From positions 1 through 19,142 of the forward strand of contig JBCDIQ010000063.1 in the NCBI GenBank assembly GCA_039024295.1: 19,142 nucleotides of DNA, in the 5' to 3' direction. Every line of letters begins with the position of its first letter. Position 1 is the stretch's first letter. The stretch is from JBCDIQ01 sp039024295 (GTDB lineage Bacteria; Bacteroidota; Bacteroidia; J057). The position numbers were made by a program, and so were the translations under genes. Below, one piece after another: positions 14,984 to 19,142 of this stretch. A model generated the notes under the pieces. It had not been told where the DNA came from. It made no database searches and was given only the letters and a program-made list of their open reading frames with translations.

Positions 14984-15220
14984 TTACAACTTGGAATGCG
15001 TGCCGTCACAAAATGGGCCACCTTCGCTATGCTTGCAGCCGCAGAAGGCCACTTTCTGAGCTTCTTCTAATTCAGCTTTAATTGGGGTCATGCCAGTTCC
15101 TTTGTGTGAACCATCACAAAATGGTTGCTTATCACTTTGGCCGCAAGAACACCAGTAGTAGGTGCCTGCTTCCAATTCCATGACGTACGGTCCATTTTTC
15201 GCGATTACAGATTGGGACAT
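14984..15220 (-). CDS. Double-CDGSH iron-sulfur protein
   Basis: 78 residues with two CDGSH motifs: CSCGQSDKQPFCDGSH (C24, C26, C35, H39) and CGCKHSEGGPFCDGTH (C60, C62, C71, H75). Each 3-Cys/1-His set binds one redox-active [2Fe-2S] cluster, so the single chain should hold two, as in mitochondrial CISD3 (MiNT). The role is probably electron or cluster transfer in the cytoplasm; the partner is unknown. I start it at ATG 15220 (MSQSVIAKNGPYVMELEAG), because the longer frame from 15298 adds unlike residues and runs into the dapF promoter. Its last stop base (14984) touches the last base of the convergent VWA gene (14983), leaving no spacer. It is divergent from dapF, 89 bases away. Confidence 0.92.
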   Translation of the reverse strand: MSQSVIAKNGPYVMELEAGTYYWCSCGQSDKQPFCDGSHKGTGMTPIKAELEEAQKVAFCGCKHSEGGPFCDGTHSKL

Positions 15221-15274
15221 ATGATTACTTTTGTGGGTTATAAATAAAAATTCAAACATTCTGGTGCCAAATGG

Positions 15275-15305
15275 TTTGACCCATTGATAAACACACATAT
15301 GTTTG
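15275..15305 (+). promoter_or_regulatory. Near-consensus promoter of dapF, predicted leaderless
   Basis: TTTG at 15275-15278, a 19-base spacer, then TATGTTTG at 15298-15305. This matches the Bacteroidota primary sigma pattern (TTTG, about 19-21 bases, TAnnTTTG) in full. With the usual 5-6 base distance, transcription starts at about 15310-15311, which is the dapF ATG itself. The match is read directly; the start site is inferred. Confidence 0.55.
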
Positions 15306-15309
15306 CCGT

Positions 15310-16104
15310 ATGAAGTTGCAGTTTTACAAATACCAGGGAACCGGAAACGACTTTGTGCTATTTGACAATCGGGAACTTAGGTTGGAAGAAAAGCTTACCC
15401 CAGAGCAGATCGCCTGGCTATGCGATCGTCGTTTTGGTATTGGTGCGGACGGCCTGATGTTGCTGACCCCTTCGGCAGCACAGGATTTCAAAATGATCTA
15501 CTACAACTCTGATGGCAACGAGAGCACGATGTGTGGCAATGGAGGCCGTTGTATCATGGCATTTGCCCACCGGATGGGCATGGTGGGCACCCAAGCTACC
15601 TTTGAAGCCATTGATGGACTCCACCAAGCCGAGATTTTGTCAAATGGGGAAGTGCGTCTGGAAATGATCCAGCCCTACGGGTTTGAGCAGCTTTCAGATC
15701 AGGATGTATGGCTGCATACGGGTTCTCCCCATTACCTGCGATTTGTAACCGAGGAGGTAGCCGAAGTCAATGTAGACAAAACCGGACGAGAGCTGCGACA
15801 TCATCCGAAGTTTACAGACATCGGTGGGACGAATGTCAACTTCGTTAAGGTAATGGCACCTGCTCAGCTCAGCATGCGCACCTACGAACGAGGGGTTGAG
15901 GCGGAGACGCTTAGTTGTGGAACTGGTGTGACTGCTGCGGCATATGCATACCTCAAACAGGCGTCCTCCCCTACCCCAACAGTGGGCGTAACCACCCCAG
16001 GAGGAAACCTACAAGTTCATGTCCAGGATATGGGGAATGAAAATGAACGGGTATTCTTGCAGGGTCCAGGGAAAGCAGTTTTTCAGGGAGAAATCGAATT
16101 GTAA
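15310..16104 (+). CDS. dapF: Diaminopimelate epimerase
   Basis: 264 residues. It converts LL- to meso-diaminopimelate, the direct precursor of lysine and of the peptidoglycan crosslink in Gram-negative bacteria. Hallmarks: the start MKLQFYKYQGTGNDFVLFDN (1-20), FGIGADGLM at 42-50, NSDGNESTMCGNGGRC with the first catalytic Cys at 75, the second catalytic Cys at 203 in SCGTGVTA, and ERGVEAET just before it. The two Cys act as the base/acid pair across two pseudo-symmetric halves. It is cytoplasmic. No other lysine genes are adjacent, so it is a single-gene unit. The start is firm because the conserved N-terminus begins at this Met. Only four bases separate the ATG from the promoter -7 element, and no ribosome site is possible between them. 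Confidence 0.96.
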   Translation: MKLQFYKYQGTGNDFVLFDNRELRLEEKLTPEQIAWLCDRRFGIGADGLMLLTPSAAQDFKMIYYNSDGNESTMCGNGGRCIMAFAHRMGMVGTQATFEAIDGLHQAEILSNGEVRLEMIQPYGFEQLSDQDVWLHTGSPHYLRFVTEEVAEVNVDKTGRELRHHPKFTDIGGTNVNFVKVMAPAQLSMRTYERGVEAETLSCGTGVTAAAYAYLKQASSPTPTVGVTTPGGNLQVHVQDMGNENERVFLQGPGKAVFQGEIEL

Positions 16105-16209
16105 CAATTCCGTTCTGATCAAGTTTTCTCATCAGTTCCTCCTAACTAAGAAATTAGTGAGTGGGCTTCTCTGATTCAGCCATGACTGCCAATTCTCTCT
16201 AATCCCTAC

Positions 16210-16246
16210 ATACTTTGGTAGGGGTAAATAGTTGAATATACCCCTA
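16210..16246 (+). promoter_or_regulatory. Candidate -7 element plus 8-bp inverted repeat upstream of the M13 gene
   Basis: ATACTTTG at 16210-16217 resembles the -7 element proposed for the acyltransferase gene at 5247-5254. It is followed by TAGGGGTA (16219-16226) and TACCCCTA (16239-16246), perfect inverted arms with a 12-base spacer. If transcription begins near 16222, the arms form a hairpin at the very 5' end of the mRNA, or an operator over the start site. No clear -33 TTTG is present. Confidence 0.35.
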
Positions 16247-16289
16247 TTGCCGCGTTATTTTTGAATGCTAAACCAAACTATTTCAAGAG

Positions 16290-18335
16290 ATGAAACCAAG
16301 ATATACTGCACTTGGGCTTGCCATTGGGTTGCTCATTATCTCCTGTGAGCAAAAAAACAGTGGTCCCAAGCCTGTGAAGAAGGCCATTGAAACCAAATAC
16401 ATGAAGCCTGAGGTATCTCCTGCGGATGATTTTTACACCTACGTGAACGGGACCTGGCTGGAACAAACTCCAATTCCTGAGGACCGCGATTCCTGGGGAA
16501 GTTTCCATGAACTCAGAGCCGACAATGAACACTTATTATACGATGAACTGAAAAAAGGCATCAAAAACGACCAGCAGTCAGGCAATGATGACGTTGCCAA
16601 GACGATTCAGTTTTTCAAGGTGGCGATGGACTCAGTACTGGCGGAAACAGTAGGCATTACGCCTGTAACACCCATCCTTGAACAGATCAACCAGGTTACC
16701 ACTTTCCAGGAGGCGTTGAACTTATTGCCAGAGCTACATAATAAAGGGATAGGTGGCCTTTTTGGCTCTTATGTATATGAGGACAAGGGAAACAGCAAGA
16801 TGATGACCTTGTACCTCAGCCAAAGTGGACTCAGTTTACCTGATCGGGATTATTACCTAAAAGACACGGAGGTTTATCAAAAATACCGGCAAGAGTATGT
16901 GGCGACCATCCAGAAAATGTTTGAGTTGGCGGGTATGGATGCTGAAATTGCTCAAAAAGATGCGGCTGCCGTTCTGAAGCTGGAAACCCAAATGGCAGAG
17001 GAATTCATGAGCCGCGTGGAGCGTCGCAACCCGCTCAACACCTATCACCGAATGAGCCTGGATCGCTTGCAAGAAATCAGCCCCAGTGTGAATTGGCAGG
17101 CATATTTTACTGGTCGGGGATTGCCTAACATCGATACGCTGATCGTCAGCCAGCCCGATTACATGGAATTCGTTTCTGAATTGCTGCCAAAGACAGATCT
17201 TGGTACCCTTCAGGCCTACCTCAAATGGAAGAGTATCCGCTCCTTTGCCCCTTACCTATCGGAGGCGTTTGTGGCGACGCACCACAAATTTTTCAGCGAA
17301 ACCCTTCGCGGGGTGAAAGAGCGTGAGCCGCGCTGGCGCAAGATGGTTTCCCTGACCAATGCCATGATCGGGGAAGGATTGGGACAAATGTATGTGAAAA
17401 GAGCCTTTTCAAAGGAAGCCAAAGAGGATGTAAAGCAAATGGTAGAGAAGATTCGTGAGGCACTTGCCGTACGAATCGACAACCTGGAATGGATGTCCGG
17501 AGAGACGAAAAAACAGGCCCACAAAAAACTTACAGCCATTCAGGTAAAAATCGGCTATCCAGACCAATGGCGGGATTATGGTACCATGCAAATTGGGGAT
17601 GAAAGCCTGGTCAACAATGTATTAGAAGCACGTCGGTTTGAAAATAATCGGAGGATGAATCGCTATGGCAAACCCTCAGACCGGATGGAATGGGGCATGA
17701 CTCCACAGACCGTAAATGCTTATTACAGTCCCTTGAAAAATGAAATTGTATTTCCCGCTGGTATTCTTCAACCTCCTTTTTACAGCCTGGATGCGGACGC
17801 AGCAGTCAATTTTGGCGGAATTGGAGCCGTCATTGGCCATGAAATCACCCACGGATTTGATGATTCTGGTCGTAGGTATGACTGGGAAGGCAACCTAAAA
17901 AACTGGTGGACTGCAGAGGACAATGAGCGCTTCCAGGAACGTGCTCAGGTACTGGTTGAGCAGTTTAATGAATACAAAGTGCTGGACAGCCTGAATGTGA
18001 ACGGCAGATTAACCTTAGGCGAAAACATTGCTGACCTGGGTGGAATTTTGCTTGCGTATGATGCATTACAGCTTTACCTGAAAGAAAATGAACGTCCCGG
18101 AGATATTGATGGCTTTAGCCCTGAGCAACGGTTTTTCCTGTCCTGGGCAACTGTTTGGCGTAGAAATATCCGAGACGAGCGTCAACGTCAGTTGATCCTG
18201 ACAGATTCTCACTCTCCAGGTCAGTTTCGCGCCAATGGCCCGATCTCCAATGTACCCGCCTTTTTTGAGGCCTTTGCAGTGGCAGAAAATTCTCCTATGC
18301 GCAGACCTGATTCGGCACATGTAAAGATTTGGTAG
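16290..18335 (+). CDS. M13-family zinc metallopeptidase (neprilysin/PepO type), lipoprotein
   Basis: 681 residues. The N-terminus MKPRYTALGLAIGLLIISCE is a type II signal peptide with lipidated Cys19. The helical M13_N domain spans about 38-420 (opening SPADDFYTYVNGTW), and the catalytic domain follows. Zinc ligands and catalytic residues are all present: HEITH at 517-521, ENIAD with E578 and D582, NAYY at 476-479, and the H641/R647 pair (HSPGQFRANGP), with the spacing known from neprilysin. It should cleave short peptides on the amino side of hydrophobic residues at the outer face of the envelope. The C-terminus ends HVKIW, near the usual family end. Single gene with its own terminator at 18378. 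No truncation. Confidence 0.95.
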   Translation: MKPRYTALGLAIGLLIISCEQKNSGPKPVKKAIETKYMKPEVSPADDFYTYVNGTWLEQTPIPEDRDSWGSFHELRADNEHLLYDELKKGIKNDQQSGNDDVAKTIQFFKVAMDSVLAETVGITPVTPILEQINQVTTFQEALNLLPELHNKGIGGLFGSYVYEDKGNSKMMTLYLSQSGLSLPDRDYYLKDTEVYQKYRQEYVATIQKMFELAGMDAEIAQKDAAAVLKLETQMAEEFMSRVERRNPLNTYHRMSLDRLQEISPSVNWQAYFTGRGLPNIDTLIVSQPDYMEFVSELLPKTDLGTLQAYLKWKSIRSFAPYLSEAFVATHHKFFSETLRGVKEREPRWRKMVSLTNAMIGEGLGQMYVKRAFSKEAKEDVKQMVEKIREALAVRIDNLEWMSGETKKQAHKKLTAIQVKIGYPDQWRDYGTMQIGDESLVNNVLEARRFENNRRMNRYGKPSDRMEWGMTPQTVNAYYSPLKNEIVFPAGILQPPFYSLDADAAVNFGGIGAVIGHEITHGFDDSGRRYDWEGNLKNWWTAEDNERFQERAQVLVEQFNEYKVLDSLNVNGRLTLGENIADLGGILLAYDALQLYLKENERPGDIDGFSPEQRFFLSWATVWRRNIRDERQRQLILTDSHSPGQFRANGPISNVPAFFEAFAVAENSPMRRPDSAHVKIW

Positions 18336-18338
18336 AAA

Positions 18339-18360
18339 AGAAGGATTCATTGTTCCTTCT
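18339..18360 (+). other. Small hairpin just after the M13 stop codon
   Basis: AGAAGGA (18339-18345) and TCCTTCT (18354-18360) are perfect 7-bp inverted arms with an 8-base loop, beginning 4 bases after the stop. It lies 17 bases before the main terminator and may protect the 3' end of the transcript. Confidence 0.35.
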
Positions 18361-18377
18361 CTGAAAATACTTCCATA

Positions 18378-18407
18378 AAAAAAGCTACTGGTGACAGTAG
18401 CTTTTTT
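18378..18407 (+). terminator. Strong intrinsic terminator of the M13 peptidase gene
   Basis: AAAAAAGCTACTG (18378-18390) pairs perfectly with CAGTAGCTTTTTT (18395-18407) around a GTGA tetraloop. The T-run forms the end of the stem. The A/T symmetry would let it work on both strands. Confidence 0.92.
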
Positions 18408-18449
18408 GCATTAAAAATGTCAAATTATGTGTTGTAAAGACCAACCACT

Positions 18450-18620
18450 ATGAAAGTTATCAGCAACACAAACCTCAGTCGTCGTATGCGTCAATGGTGG
18501 TACCTCAAACTGTTAGTAGACCTTTGGGTACAAGGCTGGGAAGTAGGCGAACGCATCAAAGGATTCTTTTCTTTTACTCCTTCCTTAAAAAATCGTCCCC
18601 ATTTTCGAGCGGATTATTGA
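18450..18620 (+). CDS. Possible small basic protein, 56 residues, unknown
   Basis: ATG at 18450 to TGA at 18618-18620. The product opens MKVISNTNLSRRMRQWWYLK and continues LLVDLWVQGWEVGERIKGFF before a polar end, NRPHFRADY. It has four Trp, two Arg-rich patches and a short amphipathic central helix, but no signal peptide or true membrane span. Codons such as CGT, GGC and CTG resemble those of the neighbouring real genes, and GC content is higher within the frame than in the AT-rich bases around it, which favours coding. It sits 43 bases after the M13 terminator with no clear promoter or ribosome site. I do not recognise a family; it could be spurious. Confidence 0.45.
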   Translation: MKVISNTNLSRRMRQWWYLKLLVDLWVQGWEVGERIKGFFSFTPSLKNRPHFRADY

Positions 18621-18862
18621 TACTTTTATTTATGAGATTTGTCTAAAATTGACTAATTTCACTCTGACTTAGATCAGACAAAAGAAACTGCTATTATCCT
18701 AACATGAAGACTAAAAGCGGAGTTTTCGGATTCACTATTATGTATTTTTTTACTTAGCTCATATATAAGTAAAAACCTTGTAGGATTGGATCACTATCGA
18801 TTTCTACCATTACCTTAAATCACTATGTTTATAAGTAGTTTGGTAATTAATTCTGATACCGG
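18621..18862. other. AT-rich spacer before the ARMT1-like gene
   Basis: No gene is supported here. An inverted repeat TTACTTA (18750-18756) / TAAGTAA (18766-18772) with a 9-base loop follows a T-run. A smaller dyad TCTGA / TCAGA lies at about 18663-18678. No good TAnnTTTG element is seen. Confidence 0.4.
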
Positions 18863-19142
18863 ATGAAAAAATCTCAATTAACGGAATCACTGGATGGTTT
18901 TGAATACATCATGCCTGAGTCCGGTTCTTTTGCTTTATACACTGTGCAAAATCGTCTACCTAAAATATTGGAAGATGTTATCAATAATAACTCTCTCACA
19001 CCAACCCAACACTCGGAATTGAAAGCTCTAGCCGATAATATTCCTGAATTTAAAGTTAAAGAGTTGGAACTCCATATTGAAGAAGAAGTATATTGGAAGA
19101 ATTTCATGAATAAATATTTTGATAAAGCTCTAATCACCATTC
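18863..19142 (+). CDS. ARMT1/DUF89-family protein, N-terminal part, cut by window edge
   Basis: 93 codons from ATG 18863 to the window end with no stop. The stretch ESGSFALYTVQNRLPKILED (residues 19-38) matches the conserved opening of the ARMT1-like DUF89 family, where GSFA, T, RLP and I recur. It is followed by a helical region and YWKNFMNKYF (about 77-86), matching the W..YL segment of that family. DUF89 proteins are metal-dependent phosphatases proposed to remove damaged or over-reactive phosphometabolites, and the human ARMT1 has also been reported as a carboxyl methyltransferase. The metal-binding residues lie beyond the window, so activity cannot be judged. Base composition is AT-richer than in the genes to the left. 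Confidence 0.7.
   Translation, partial: MKKSQLTESLDGFEYIMPESGSFALYTVQNRLPKILEDVINNNSLTPTQHSELKALADNIPEFKVKELELHIEEEVYWKNFMNKYFDKALITI

Noticed and set aside
15221..15298. N-terminal extension of the CDGSH protein
   Set aside because: The CDGSH family start fits ATG 15220, and the extension would overlap the dapF promoter.
18874..19140. Minus-strand 88-codon ORF at the right edge
   Set aside because: It lies opposite the ARMT1-like frame, which has a recognisable family motif.
1..19142. tRNA, rRNA, CRISPR arrays, insertion sequences, phage genes
   Set aside because: None was seen by eye on either strand; no repeated spacer pattern, cloverleaf or transposase motif.

Overview
Most of this window (about position 560 to the right end) reads as a Bacteroidota chromosome. 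The evidence is a fused OlsF-type aminolipid acyltransferase, an FtsX/MacB permease of the type abundant in this phylum, a lipoprotein M13 peptidase, a stand-alone MnmD, and promoter-like elements of the TTTG / TAnnTTTG kind. I cannot fix the order or family. The first ~560 bases look different: they carry the start of a Sel1-repeat protein of a type I recall from Alphaproteobacteria and the tail of another protein. They meet the Bacteroidota-like DNA at a sharp point (about 558-561) where two ORFs on opposite strands both lose their 5' ends. This is either an assembly chimera or a real recombination junction.

Layout: (1) 1-561, foreign-looking segment. (2) 558-881, 5'-truncated RelE-type toxin. 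(3) 885-5050, minus-strand operon of a GH63-like glucosidase, a DUF58 protein and a small secreted protein, the last two overlapping by 4 bases. (4) 5051-5382, divergent control region with a twin 9-bp palindrome. (5) 5383-7146, olsF-like bifunctional acyltransferase. (6) 7349-7921, adenylate kinase with a strong terminator. (7) 8005-9378, two unassigned minus-strand genes, one internally repeated and one exported and YbjN-like. (8) 9613-12673, ABC permease overlapping mnmD by 8 bases. (9) 12684-13632, an AT-rich patch with two HTH antitoxin-type genes but no toxin, one of them frameshifted. (10) 13802-14983, CoxE-like VWA protein, ending directly against (11) 14984-15220, a double-CDGSH iron-sulfur protein. 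(12) 15310-16104, dapF behind a near-consensus promoter that implies a leaderless mRNA. (13) 16290-18335, M13 metallopeptidase lipoprotein with a strong terminator. (14) 18450-18620, possible 56-residue protein. (15) 18863 to the end, start of an ARMT1/DUF89-family protein.

The genes are mostly unrelated housekeeping and envelope functions: nucleotide balance (adk), lysine and peptidoglycan precursor synthesis (dapF), tRNA wobble modification (mnmD), membrane aminolipid synthesis (olsF) and envelope proteolysis (M13). I see no CRISPR array, rRNA, tRNA, transposase or phage module, and no convincing new multi-gene system. The points most worth checking are the junction near 560, the decayed toxin-antitoxin remnants, the twin palindrome at 5120-5140 and the leaderless-looking dapF.
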